Shown one piece after another: positions 50,801 through 58,052 of a stretch of DNA of 64,000 nt. How positions within the stretch are numbered: position 1 is the stretch's first letter; every line of letters begins with the position of its first letter. Both the position numbers and the translations under genes were made by a program. The notes beneath the pieces are model-generated. The model was not told the origin of the DNA. It saw nothing but the letters and a program-made list of their open reading frames with translations, and made no database searches. The stretch lies in the NCBI RefSeq assembly GCF_965227735.1, contig NZ_OZ245776.1, positions 2,232,001 through 2,296,000 of the forward strand. The letters run 5' to 3'. Source of the DNA: Larkinella sp965227735 (GTDB lineage: Bacteria; Bacteroidota; Bacteroidia; Cytophagales; Spirosomataceae).

Positions 50801-50852
50801 AGCTTTTAAACAAGCCTGTCAGGACTCAGGTCGGCGGGTGTTGGGGATCTGA
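47814..50852 (+). CDS. hsdR: Type I restriction enzyme motor/nuclease subunit (HsdR)
   Basis: 1012-aa motor and nuclease subunit. Seen: N-terminal PD-(D/E)xK nuclease domain with LDMVVFINGLPVATMELKNQW (catalytic Asp...ELK), Walker A HSAGSGKSNSI, DEAH box in VIIDEAHSSQSG, and motor motifs FAFTATPKPN, VTQSIESAIRYF, RLLVVANKYLTGFDQP and QALSRLNRA. Length is normal. It lies 500 bp after hsdS with fragments in between, so the operon may be split between two promoters, or the gap may be an insertion. It converges with rimK. Confidence 0.97.
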   Translation: MPSQTNEQALEAAIEKQLTGTTREDVQAGTVAETAPHYRAGNGYWLGEPADFNADYAIDTRRFWHFLTTTQPDELAKLQTQPQWELLILQKVDRLIKKYGILYLFRKGLDIDDAQFTMLYVPPLASSSQAVKDAFERNEFSVTRQLRYSTTNPREELDMVVFINGLPVATMELKNQWTGQNARVHGIKQYKWDRDATQPLLQFGRCVVHFAVDPDEVFMTTRLSGKDTYFLPFNKGDKNHGAGNPPNSFGHKTAYLWEEVLTRQNLSTIIQHFVTLDGKATDPLSKRNLLFPRYHQWDVVRGLLKKVSLHGVGQTYLIQHSAGSGKSNSITWAAFQLIEAYPESESTPGNRGITHPLFDSVIVVTDRRLLDRQIRDNIKEFSQVKNIVAPAFSSQELRTALEGGKKIIITTIQKFPFIIDGIADLSDKRFAVIIDEAHSSQSGSAHDSMNNAMGKAKADNNDEETDAQDLILAAMQARKMRGNASYFAFTATPKPNTLEKFGTKQADGKFAPFHLYSMKQAIEEGFILDVLANYTTYKSYYEIEKSIEENPLFDTQKAQKKLRSYVEQHRQTIHTKAEIMLDHFTTQVVNTKKLKGKAKGMVVTQSIESAIRYFLAIRTILADKNTAFKAVIAFSGKKTVDGIEHTEASLNGFAETETKDRFDTDEYRLLVVANKYLTGFDQPKLSAMYIDKKLQGVLAVQALSRLNRAANALGKKTEDLFILDFFNTVDDIKSAFDPFYTATSLSSATDVNVLHELKAQLDDVGVYEWGEVEDFVAKYFRGVDAQQLSPIIDVAADRFSSELGLEDNDKADFKIKAKQFVKIYGQMASILPFEVVNWEKLFWFLKFLIPKLIVRDPQGDALDELLQSVDLSTYGLERTKLGHTIGLDDSETEVDPQNPNPRGAHGSDAEHDPLDLIINSFNEQHFQGWSATPEEQRVKFISMLKYVQQQPSFKTHVLNNPDVQNREIAFQKLFNDAVNQQRKLDIEFYKLYTQDAAFKQACQDSGRRVLGI

Positions 50853-50858
50853 CTACCG

Positions 50859-51761
50859 CTACACCCCCACCGTGTCATTTTCATCCGTCGGAATCTTCTC
50901 TTCGATGAAGTCCACAATCTGACCGGCGATGTCGATTCCCGTCGTTTTTTCGATGCCTTCCAGCCCCGGCGACGAGTTGACTTCCAGCACCAGCGGCCCC
51001 CGCTGCGATTGTAGCATATCGACGCCCGCGACCCGTAATCCCAGCGCTTTGGCGGCATTGACCGCCGTCCATTCTTCGTCGGGCGTCAGCAAAACCGCCT
51101 GACCGGAGCCACCCCGGTGCAGGTTGGACCGAAACTCGCCTTCCTTGCCCTGGCGTTTCATAGCCCCCACCACGCGCCCACCCACGACGAACGCCCGGAT
51201 GTCGGCCCCTCTGGCTTCGGCGATGTATTCCTGAATCAACACATTGGCTTTCAAACCGTAAAACGCTTCGATCGTCGATTTGGCATTTTTGGCGGTTTCG
51301 GCCAGCACCACGCCCATGCCCTGCGTGCCTTCGAGCAGTTTGATCACCACCGGCGGGCCGCCCACCAGCGCAATCAGTTGATCGACGTCTTTGGGATGTT
51401 TGGCAAACACGGTTTTGGGCAGCCCTACGCCCGCTTTCGACAACACCTGCAAGCTCCGCAGTTTGTTTCGGGAACGGGTGATGGCCTGCGAACGCGCCGT
51501 TGTAAACACTTTCATCATCTCAAACTGGCGAACCACCGCGCAGCCGTAGTCGGTAACGGAAGCGCCGATCCGCGGCACAATGGCGTCGATTTGCTTCAGT
51601 GGCTGGCCTTTGTAGAGCACTTCGGGTTTTCCGCCTTCGATCATCACCTGGCACCGCAGGTGGTCGATCACAACGGGTTCGTGTCCGTGCTGCTCGGCAG
51701 CCTGTACCAATCGCCGGGTAGAATACAGGTCGGAATTGGTTGACAATATGGCAATACGCAT
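50859..51761 (-). CDS. rimK: ATP-grasp ligase RimK (ribosomal protein S6 glutamate ligase)
   Basis: Adds glutamate residues to the C terminus of ribosomal protein S6; 300 aa, ATP-grasp. Seen: N-terminal RIAILSTNSDLYSTRRLVQAAEQ, ATP-grasp VIKLLEGTQGMGVVL, YIAEARGADIRAFVVGGRVVGAM, and VAGVDMLQSQRGPLVLEVNSSPGLEGIE with the metal-binding ExN. RimK also acts on other peptides, so target is inferred from homology. It lies 68 bp downstream of a zinc-protease-family gene, a known association. Confidence 0.95.
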   Translation of the reverse strand: MRIAILSTNSDLYSTRRLVQAAEQHGHEPVVIDHLRCQVMIEGGKPEVLYKGQPLKQIDAIVPRIGASVTDYGCAVVRQFEMMKVFTTARSQAITRSRNKLRSLQVLSKAGVGLPKTVFAKHPKDVDQLIALVGGPPVVIKLLEGTQGMGVVLAETAKNAKSTIEAFYGLKANVLIQEYIAEARGADIRAFVVGGRVVGAMKRQGKEGEFRSNLHRGGSGQAVLLTPDEEWTAVNAAKALGLRVAGVDMLQSQRGPLVLEVNSSPGLEGIEKTTGIDIAGQIVDFIEEKIPTDENDTVGV

Positions 51762-51829
51762 ATCGGTAAAAAAGGAAAGTCGGTTGGTGTAGATTCAGGG
51801 AAGCACAGACCCGGTTTTCGCGACAGAAA

Positions 51830-52306
51830 TCAGGATTTCGGCGTCTGTTGTTTGAGTTGATACGAAACGTTTTGCAGTGATACGTCAACAACAAATTTGT
51901 TACGCAATAGTTTGCGGCCCAGCAAGACCGGGAAGCGCATTGTGCCGCGGTTGGCCAGCGAAAATTCGGCCCGGATGTGCCGCCCCATCACCAGAACGCG
52001 GGTTTGGATGACAAACCGCTTTTCGGATTGACCGAATGAGTTTTTAACGGTTTTATATTGAAAAACGTCGGTTACAAACTGCTTTTTTTTTCGGCCCCGC
52101 GCGCCCGCCAGCGTGAAATGCAGCCGCGACTGGTCGCCGTTTTGCACTAGTTTTACGTCGGTACAATGCAGGGCAGAGCCGAAGGCTCCGGTGTCGATTT
52201 TGGCTTCGATGTCGTTCCAGTCCAGATCCGGAAAATCCACCCGGTCGGCAAAACCGATAACCTGTTTGGGGCGCTCGGCCGAAGCCTTCTGCGTCGGTTT
52301 TTTCAT
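51830..52306 (-). CDS. Retropepsin-like ATP-dependent zinc protease family protein
   Basis: 158 aa, of the family once called ATP-dependent zinc proteases and often linked or fused to RimK. Seen: IGFADRVDFPDLDWNDIEAKIDTGAFGSALHC, a DTGA-type motif like the retropepsin active site, then RVLVMGRHIRAEFSLANRGTMRFPVLLGRKLL, matching the fold's second half. Role with RimK unclear, possibly trimming poly-glutamate tails. It overlaps holB by 4 bp. Confidence 0.85.
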   Translation of the reverse strand: MKKPTQKASAERPKQVIGFADRVDFPDLDWNDIEAKIDTGAFGSALHCTDVKLVQNGDQSRLHFTLAGARGRKKKQFVTDVFQYKTVKNSFGQSEKRFVIQTRVLVMGRHIRAEFSLANRGTMRFPVLLGRKLLRNKFVVDVSLQNVSYQLKQQTPKS

Positions 52307-53448
52307 TTTCCGTTGCGAATCAAACTACTGAACGTGAGCGACAAATCCATCATCACCATCTTGGCGCGGACGTTCCGTTCGATGTGAAAAACCGCTTCGT
52401 TCAGGTTACCGACCATGTGTTCGAGGTGTTCGGGTTCGAGAACTTTGCCAAAGTTTTCCACAAACGTACGTTCTTCGGCGGGGAGTCGCAAGAGTTCGTT
52501 GACGCCGTGTTTCCACAAAAACAGGTCGCGGCAGAGGTTCAGGCTGTAGTCGAGCAAACCGCGCTGTTTTTCTTTCCCGAGCGCATCGAACACATCCGCC
52601 TGTTTGACCAGCGCGATCAGGTCCTGGCGGTAACAAAACCGCATCCACTCGGCAAACCACGCGTGCCGGTCCGACCCCGGTTCGCCGTCTTTCTGCTCCG
52701 GTTCTTCTTCCGACAACCGAATGGCTTCCGACAGATTCCCGTCGGCCAGATAGGCTAGTTCCCGGGCCCGTTTTTCGGGCAGATTCAGGTGCTGGCGCAG
52801 GTGCGTGGCCACTTCATCGTCCGAAAACGCCTGAACGGCCACGCGCTGTGTCCGCGACAGAATCGTAATCAGCAGTTTGTCAGACTGGTTGGTGACCAAC
52901 AGAAAAAGCGTTCGGGCGGGCGGTTCTTCCAGCAATTTCAGCAGGGCATTGGCCGTTGCCGTATGCAGATTTTCGGCACACCAGATCAACACAATTTTAT
53001 ACTCGCCTTCGTACGCTTTCAGCGACAGTTTACCCATCAGCTCACGCGCTTCCTCGACCGGAATGTTGCCCTGTTTGATGCTGATTGCAGCCAGCCACTC
53101 ATCCAGCACGCGGTAGGGATGCTGGGCAACAAACTTGCGCCAGTCGGCCATGAACGTTTCGCTGGTGACCTTGCTGCCCGCTACCGGAAAAATGATGGAA
53201 AGGTCCGGGTGAACGAGTTTGTTCATTTTCGTGCAGGACGGACAGCGACCGCAGGCGTCGGCCAGGCCATCCGGAAGTTCCTGCCGGTTTTCGCAGTTGA
53301 TGAACGTCGCAAAGGCCAGCGCCAGCGCAAGGTTCGCACTGCCCGGTGGCCCGTCAAAAAGCTGGGCGTGGGCCAGGTGGTTGGTCTGAACCGCCCGCGT
53401 CAACGCCCGCTTCGTGTCGTCGTGTCCAATGATTTCGCTGAATTGCAT
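52303..53448 (-). CDS. holB: DNA polymerase III subunit delta-prime
   Basis: 381 aa clamp-loader subunit. Seen: the AAA+ N-terminal part with IIGHDDTKRALTRAVQTNHLAHAQLF and DGPPGSANLAL, where the Walker A Lys-Thr/Ser is missing, as in delta-prime subunits that do not hydrolyse ATP; zinc-binding Cys in FINCENRQ and CGRCPSCTKM; and the sensor region ANALLKLLEEPPARTLFLL. The assignment to delta-prime rather than DnaX rests on the degenerate P-loop and length. It shares an operon with the zinc-protease and GlmU-like genes. Confidence 0.92.
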   Translation of the reverse strand: MQFSEIIGHDDTKRALTRAVQTNHLAHAQLFDGPPGSANLALALAFATFINCENRQELPDGLADACGRCPSCTKMNKLVHPDLSIIFPVAGSKVTSETFMADWRKFVAQHPYRVLDEWLAAISIKQGNIPVEEARELMGKLSLKAYEGEYKIVLIWCAENLHTATANALLKLLEEPPARTLFLLVTNQSDKLLITILSRTQRVAVQAFSDDEVATHLRQHLNLPEKRARELAYLADGNLSEAIRLSEEEPEQKDGEPGSDRHAWFAEWMRFCYRQDLIALVKQADVFDALGKEKQRGLLDYSLNLCRDLFLWKHGVNELLRLPAEERTFVENFGKVLEPEHLEHMVGNLNEAVFHIERNVRAKMVMMDLSLTFSSLIRNGK

Positions 53449-53498
53449 GGTATCAAAAGAGCCGGAAAATCCTGCCGTTTAGCCTGTCGTCTTTCTGT

Positions 53499-54713
53499 TC
53501 AAATCCCCTCTCCCGCTTTTTCCTGACGCCGTTTGGCCGTCTGCCGATGCACTTCCCGCAAAATAGTTTCTTCGACCCCGTCAAAGTCCAGCCCCCGGCG
53601 TCCGATGGTTTCGCGGGCCACCTGCAAGGCTTTGTCGAGCCGGTATTCCGTAAACCCCTCAGCTCCACCGCCCCACGAAAACGAGGGAATGTGTTTGGGT
53701 TGAAAACCGGCTCCGAACACGTTGGCATTCACGCCCACAACGGTGCCGGTATTGAACATCGTGCTAATGCCCACCTTCGTATAGTCGCCCATCATCAACC
53801 CGCAGAACAGCCGACCGGTATTTTCGAGCCGGTTGGTGGCGTAACTATACAGGTTCACGTTGGTATAATCGTTTTTTAGGTTGGAATTGTTGGTGTTGGC
53901 GCCCAGATTACACCACTCACCAATGACTGAATTGCCCAGAAAACCGTCGTGGCCCTTGTTGCTGTAGCCCAGAAAAACCGAGTTTCCGACTTCTCCGCCC
54001 ACTTTGCTATACGGCCCGATGGTGGTATTGCTGCGCATTTTGCCGCCCCAGTTCACCGTGGCGTTGTCGCACAGCGCAAAAGGGCCGAGCATGACCGTTC
54101 CTTCCTGAATCAACGCGTTTTTGCCGATGTAAATCGGGCCGTTTTCGGCATTCAGAATAGCCGCCCGAATCACCGCGCCTTCCTCCACAAAAATGTTTTC
54201 GGGCGCATAACAACGGGTGTGCGGATCGGTTATCGGCTGCGAAGTCCGGCCAGCCGTCAGCAGTTCAAAGTCAGCTCGGATCTGCTCACCGTTGTGAACA
54301 AAAATCGACGGCAGGTCTTTCAGAATTGTCAATGGCTCTTCGAATACGTCCCAGGTACCGGCATCGTCGGCCGAGGGGGCGGTTTCCAGCGGTTTTTCGG
54401 TGCGAAATGCCAGCAGCAATCCTTCCGTTGTTACCAGCCCCGACTCCGGTTTTAACCCATTCAACGCATTAATGAGAGCGTTGGTAGGGCAAACAGCACC
54501 GTTTACGAAAAAATTATCGTGAATTGTCCGATAGGGATATTTTATTTGCAGGTACAAATCCGTCAAAAATGAAGGCGTTGTCCGGAGCCGGATGGCCCAT
54601 TTTTCAGTGATGGTGCAGATGCCGATCCGGATTTCGCTTACGGGCCGGGTAAAGGTCAAGGGCAGCAGGGCCGTGCGAATCGTTGGATCGTCAAAGAGAA
54701 TCAGGTTGTGCAT
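53499..54713 (-). CDS. Bacteroidota alternative GlmU-like sugar nucleotidyltransferase/acetyltransferase
   Basis: 404 aa with an N-terminal nucleotidyltransferase-like part (LILFDDPTIRTALLPLTFTRPVSEIRIG) that lacks the usual GxGTRxxPxT loop and a C-terminal left-handed beta-helix of hexapeptide repeats (IYIGKNALIQEGTVMLGPFALCDNATVNWG, residues 190-330). Matches the GlmU-family protein of Bacteroidota annotated as alternative GlmX. It could replace GlmU in UDP-GlcNAc synthesis; whether both activities are retained is not clear. Confidence 0.85.
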   Translation of the reverse strand: MHNLILFDDPTIRTALLPLTFTRPVSEIRIGICTITEKWAIRLRTTPSFLTDLYLQIKYPYRTIHDNFFVNGAVCPTNALINALNGLKPESGLVTTEGLLLAFRTEKPLETAPSADDAGTWDVFEEPLTILKDLPSIFVHNGEQIRADFELLTAGRTSQPITDPHTRCYAPENIFVEEGAVIRAAILNAENGPIYIGKNALIQEGTVMLGPFALCDNATVNWGGKMRSNTTIGPYSKVGGEVGNSVFLGYSNKGHDGFLGNSVIGEWCNLGANTNNSNLKNDYTNVNLYSYATNRLENTGRLFCGLMMGDYTKVGISTMFNTGTVVGVNANVFGAGFQPKHIPSFSWGGGAEGFTEYRLDKALQVARETIGRRGLDFDGVEETILREVHRQTAKRRQEKAGEGI

Positions 54714-54872
54714 ACACTACTCGACAGTCAGGTTGCAAATATCCGAGTTTAATCGGGAAAGTGACTGCCTGAATTTTATCAAATAAATTAATTTTTTTGA
54801 TGTGCCTTTTAAACCATTACCCCGTCTAAATGGTCACTGTACATAGTACTGCCTTTTCCCGCCTATATCCAC

Positions 54873-55421
54873 ATGAAGAATATCCTTTTACTGGCTTTGA
54901 TTGGTTCCATGCTGAATTGCGACAATAAGAAAATAGGGGTTCCTCAAATCCCGAATTGTGGCAATTTCATGGCGTTGAAGAATTCACAGGAATGGTCAGC
55001 GGCTTCAACGGCGACCTTTGCGAACCGCGACAGCATCAATGTGATGGTGGAAGAATGCGGCACGTTCCGCACCGCCGGTGAAGTCGACTGGCTCAGCATC
55101 AATCAGTTACCCACAAAACCCGGTACCTATCGGCTGCGGCCCATCCGCTGGGACGACCTCAACGGCACCCCGCTTTCGGCCTGGGTGTATACGCGCATTG
55201 GCGATAACCCGACCGGCGACCGCTACAACCTCTACGCGTCGAAGACCGAGACCAATGAGGTCATCGTCGACGCCTACAACCCCACCAGCCGCCAACTCGA
55301 AGGCCATCTGAACGCAACGTTCGTGATCGACCCCGACAGTGATTCGCCCGGCCGGTCGCGGCCCGACACCATCCGGATTCGGGATGCTATATTTTCGGTG
55401 GTGGTCAACGGGGCAATTTAG
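54873..55421 (+). CDS. Lipoprotein of unknown function (DUF6252-like)
   Basis: 182 aa with signal peptide and lipobox LIGSMLNC. The mature region opens with the IPNCGNFMALKNSQEWSAAS segment and shows strands such as KPGTYRLRPIRWDDLNGTP and YNPTSRQLEGHLNATFVID. The pattern resembles the DUF6252 Bacteroidota lipoproteins; function unknown. It is divergent from the GlmU-like gene and 63 bp before aroE, with a promoter-like signal between them. Confidence 0.6.
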   Translation: MKNILLLALIGSMLNCDNKKIGVPQIPNCGNFMALKNSQEWSAASTATFANRDSINVMVEECGTFRTAGEVDWLSINQLPTKPGTYRLRPIRWDDLNGTPLSAWVYTRIGDNPTGDRYNLYASKTETNEVIVDAYNPTSRQLEGHLNATFVIDPDSDSPGRSRPDTIRIRDAIFSVVVNGAI

Positions 55422-55429
55422 CCGGTTTT

Positions 55430-55462
55430 TTGTCGGGTTTACCGGTTTTGGTCGTAGCTTTG
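55430..55462 (+). promoter_or_regulatory. Candidate Bacteroidota promoter for aroE
   Basis: A TTG at 55430-55432 and TAGCTTTG at 55455-55462, 22 bp apart, match the -33/-7 pattern of Bacteroidota promoters with slightly long spacing. The -7 box ends 22 bp before the aroE ATG. Confidence 0.55.
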
Positions 55463-55484
55463 GGCAACCGATTTATCCTTTGTT

Positions 55485-56237
55485 ATGCGCCGTTACGGAC
55501 TGATTGGGTATCCGCTCACCCACTCGTTTTCCCAGAAATATTTTACTGAAAAGTTTGAAAGAGAAGGTATTCCGGACAGTCGCTACGACCTGTTCGCATT
55601 GCCCGATCCGACGGCTTTTCCGAACCTGATCGCTTCAATTCCCTACCTCGTCGGCCTGAACGTCACCATTCCGCACAAACAGGCCATTCTCCCGTTTCTG
55701 GATGAACTTGATCCGGCTTCGGCCGGGCGGATTGGGGCTGTCAACACCATCCGGATTTTGCCCGACGGTCGAAAAATCGGCTACAACACGGATTACTACG
55801 GGTTTCGGTTGTCGCTGGAAGTCTGGCTGAAATCGCTCGACATTGCGCCCGAAACGCTTCAGGCGATGGTGCTGGGCAATGGCGGAGCAGCCAAAGCCGT
55901 CACGACCGCCCTGGCTGATTTACACATCCGCTACCGGCTGGTTTCCCGGCAACAAACCGCCGAAGCCCTGGCCTACGAAAACATCAGCCCGACGATCCTG
56001 GACGAATACCGCCTGATTATCAATACCTCACCCGTCGGCACGTACCCCAATGTAGAAGCTAGTCCGGCCATTCCGTACGGTCTGCTGACGAGCCGACATT
56101 TGCTGTATGACCTGGTCTATAATCCGGCGGAAACCCGGTTTCTGCAGCAGGGCCGCGAACAGGGAGCCGCGACCCATAACGGGCTGCCTATGCTCCACCT
56201 GCAAGCCGAAAAAGCCTGGGAAATCTGGAATTTGTAG
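55485..56237 (+). CDS. aroE: Shikimate dehydrogenase
   Basis: 250 aa, reduces 3-dehydroshikimate with NADPH in aromatic amino acid synthesis. Seen: N-terminal RRYGLIGYPLTHSFSQKYF (Ser residues bind shikimate), substrate-binding NVTIPHKQAILPFLDELDP (Lys), GAVNTIR, NTDYYGFRLSLE (catalytic Asp), the NADP motif VLGNGGAAKAVTTAL and INTSPVGTYP. Normal length. The downstream 45-bp tandem repeat begins 4 bp after the stop. Confidence 0.96.
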   Translation: MRRYGLIGYPLTHSFSQKYFTEKFEREGIPDSRYDLFALPDPTAFPNLIASIPYLVGLNVTIPHKQAILPFLDELDPASAGRIGAVNTIRILPDGRKIGYNTDYYGFRLSLEVWLKSLDIAPETLQAMVLGNGGAAKAVTTALADLHIRYRLVSRQQTAEALAYENISPTILDEYRLIINTSPVGTYPNVEASPAIPYGLLTSRHLLYDLVYNPAETRFLQQGREQGAATHNGLPMLHLQAEKAWEIWNL

Positions 56238-56240
56238 CAA

Positions 56241-56368
56241 TGCCGCTGACAGGGTCTTTGACCGCTGTCAGGGCCACGCAAAAAATGCCGCTGACAGGGT
56301 CTTTGACCACTGTTAGGGCTACGCAAAAAATGCCGCTGACAGGGTCTTCGACCGCTGTCAGGGCCTCG
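56241..56368. repeat. 45-bp tandem repeat, three copies, each a hairpin
   Basis: Copies at 56241-56285, 56286-56330 and 56331-56368 (last truncated). Each opens TGCCGCTGACAGGGTC and contains CTGACAG-GGTC-TTT-GACC-G-CTGTCAG, a strong hairpin, followed by a GGCCACGCAAAAAA tail. Copy 2 has three substitutions, two of which weaken the stem. It lies between aroE and nagA, which could make it a multi-stage terminator or REP-type array. Confidence 0.9.
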
Positions 56369-56373
56369 TAATC

Positions 56374-57522
56374 ATGCACGAACTAACACTGACCAACGCG
56401 ACGGTTTTTACCGGAACAACCCTTTTGCCGAATGCTTCGGTGCGGATTTCGAACGGACTGATCCAGGAGGTCTTCGCCGGAACAGCGGACGACCCGGACG
56501 CCGTCGACCTGCGGGGCCACTGGCTGGTTCCCGGTTTTGTCGATCTGCAGTTGTACGGCGGCTCCGACTTTTTCCTGAACGCATCGCCCACCGCCGAAAC
56601 CGTCGCGCACATTTACGAAACACACCTGAAAACCGGAACGACCTCCGTGGTGCCGACCTTGTATTCAACCTCGCTGGAAACCATTCTGCAAGCCGTGGAA
56701 GCCGTTCGGCAGGTGCGGCAAACGAATCCGAATGGCGTGTTGGGGCTGCACGTGGAAGGGCCGTATATCAACGCCGTGAAGCGGGGGGCGCACAGTGCGA
56801 ATTACGTGCGCCAGCCTACTGATGCCGAGTTGGTCGAGTTGTTTGAGAAGGGCCGTGACGTCATCCGGCTGCTGACCATCGCCCCCGAAATTTTTGGTCC
56901 GGAGCAGCTTTCCAGGCTGATTGAACAAGCCAGTCAGGCTTCTACCCTGCTGTCGCTGGGTCATAGCAATGCCACCTACGCGGAAGCCACCGGGGCTTTC
57001 AACCGCGGAATTATCCTTTCGACGCACCTCTACAACGCCATGCGCCCGTTTGAAAGCCGCGAACCGGGTGTTGTCGGGGCGGTTTTCGACCATCCGGGCG
57101 TTCGGGCCAGCATCATTGCCGACGGTTTTCACTGCGACTGGGCCACCATCCGGATTGCGAAACGGCTGCTCGGCGAGCGGCTTTTTCTGATTTCGGATGC
57201 GACCTTTGCCAACCCGACCCAGCCCACCTATGCCTTCGAAGATTTTATTCTGCACTACGAAAACGGGCGGTATACCAACCCGGAAGGCAAACTGGCCGGT
57301 TCGTCGATTACCCTGCTCAAAGCCGTTCAGAATTGCATTCAGCACGTGGGGCTGGAACCGGCCGAGGTGTTCCGGATGGCGGCCACCGTTCCGGCTGAAA
57401 TCATTGGATTGGGGGATTCAATGGGCAAAATCCAGACCGGTTTTGTTGCCAATCTGGCGGTTTTAACGGAAGACTTTCGGGTTTCTGAGGTGCTGGTGGG
57501 TGGCCGGTTTCAGAACCGGTAA
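56374..57522 (+). CDS. nagA: N-acetylglucosamine-6-phosphate deacetylase
   Basis: 382 aa amidohydrolase-superfamily enzyme releasing acetate from GlcNAc-6-P. Seen: PGFVDLQLYGGSDFF (metal-site region in place of the usual HxH), HVEGPYINAVKRGAHS (catalytic Glu), LLSLGHSNATYAEA, STHLYNAMRPF (His), IIADGFHCDW and LISDATFANPTQPTY (catalytic Asp). The His-x-His motif of family members appears substituted by LQLYG, so only the other metal ligands are evident, as in single-metal NagA enzymes. Operates in amino-sugar recycling. Confidence 0.93.
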   Translation: MHELTLTNATVFTGTTLLPNASVRISNGLIQEVFAGTADDPDAVDLRGHWLVPGFVDLQLYGGSDFFLNASPTAETVAHIYETHLKTGTTSVVPTLYSTSLETILQAVEAVRQVRQTNPNGVLGLHVEGPYINAVKRGAHSANYVRQPTDAELVELFEKGRDVIRLLTIAPEIFGPEQLSRLIEQASQASTLLSLGHSNATYAEATGAFNRGIILSTHLYNAMRPFESREPGVVGAVFDHPGVRASIIADGFHCDWATIRIAKRLLGERLFLISDATFANPTQPTYAFEDFILHYENGRYTNPEGKLAGSSITLLKAVQNCIQHVGLEPAEVFRMAATVPAEIIGLGDSMGKIQTGFVANLAVLTEDFRVSEVLVGGRFQNR

Positions 57523-57627
57523 ATTAGTCAGACCTTGCCGGGTGGATGCAAAACAAGAAAGGATACGAACCTAGGCGGCTTATTAAAGGTTTTTGGTGTA
57601 ATTTGAGAGAACAAAAGCGGACAAAAA

Positions 57628-57849
57628 ATGGAAACTAAAAAAACGCTTGAGCCAATTCCACCGATGCGTCGCGGGGCCAATTCATACAAACCTGAGGATA
57701 TTATCCACTGGGCTGTTCAACGGTTTCTGGACGAAGTCTCTCATAAAGAGCCGCTAGAGATTCCAGACCTGGGTTTTACGGATGAAGAAAACCGGCGAAT
57801 GGACGAAATTTTAGCAGAAGAACGCAAGTCATCATCTCCAGATCATTGA
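57628..57849 (+). CDS. Small antitoxin-like protein beside a VapC remnant
   Basis: 73 aa, highly charged: MRRGANSYKPEDIIHWAVQRF then LDEVSHKEPLEIPDLGFTDEENRRMDEILAEERK. No recognised domain. Its size, charge and position 9 bp before a broken PIN-domain toxin gene match an antitoxin of a VapBC-type pair. Frame intact. Confidence in coding is moderate; the antitoxin role is inferred from the neighbour. Confidence 0.5.
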   Translation: METKKTLEPIPPMRRGANSYKPEDIIHWAVQRFLDEVSHKEPLEIPDLGFTDEENRRMDEILAEERKSSSPDH

Positions 57850-57858
57850 TCACACTGT

Positions 57859-58052
57859 ATGCCTAAATCGATTCAAATAGCCAAGGAAAATTGAGATCGA
57901 ATCCCCTTCCACCCGGCATGTCGGCCCGAAATATGGGCAAGAATGATTTATGGGTTGCTGCTACCGCTTTATATTTTGATATGGAACTGCATACTACTGA
58001 TCATGACTTCGATCATTTGTCGCTATTAGGTCTCAGATTGATGAAATCGTAG
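57859..58052 (+). pseudogene. Remnant of a PIN-domain toxin (VapC-like) gene
   Basis: A start ATG at 57859 gives only MPKSIQIAKEN and then a stop. In a second frame, from about 57867 to the TAG at 58050-58052, the sequence PLPPGMSARNMGKNDLWVAATA-type (57903-57968) and ELHTTDHDFDHL follow, the conserved C-terminal half of PIN toxins with catalytic Asp in KNDLW and TTDHDF. The N-terminal and middle parts with the first catalytic acids are missing: an internal deletion plus frameshift. It overlaps the end of lctP by 27 bases. Confidence 0.78.

Noticed and set aside
56188..56379. Minus-strand frame encoding repeated SGIFCVALTAVKDPV peptide
   Set aside because: It is the translation of the 45-bp hairpin tandem repeat; 45 is divisible by three, so the frame stays open by accident.
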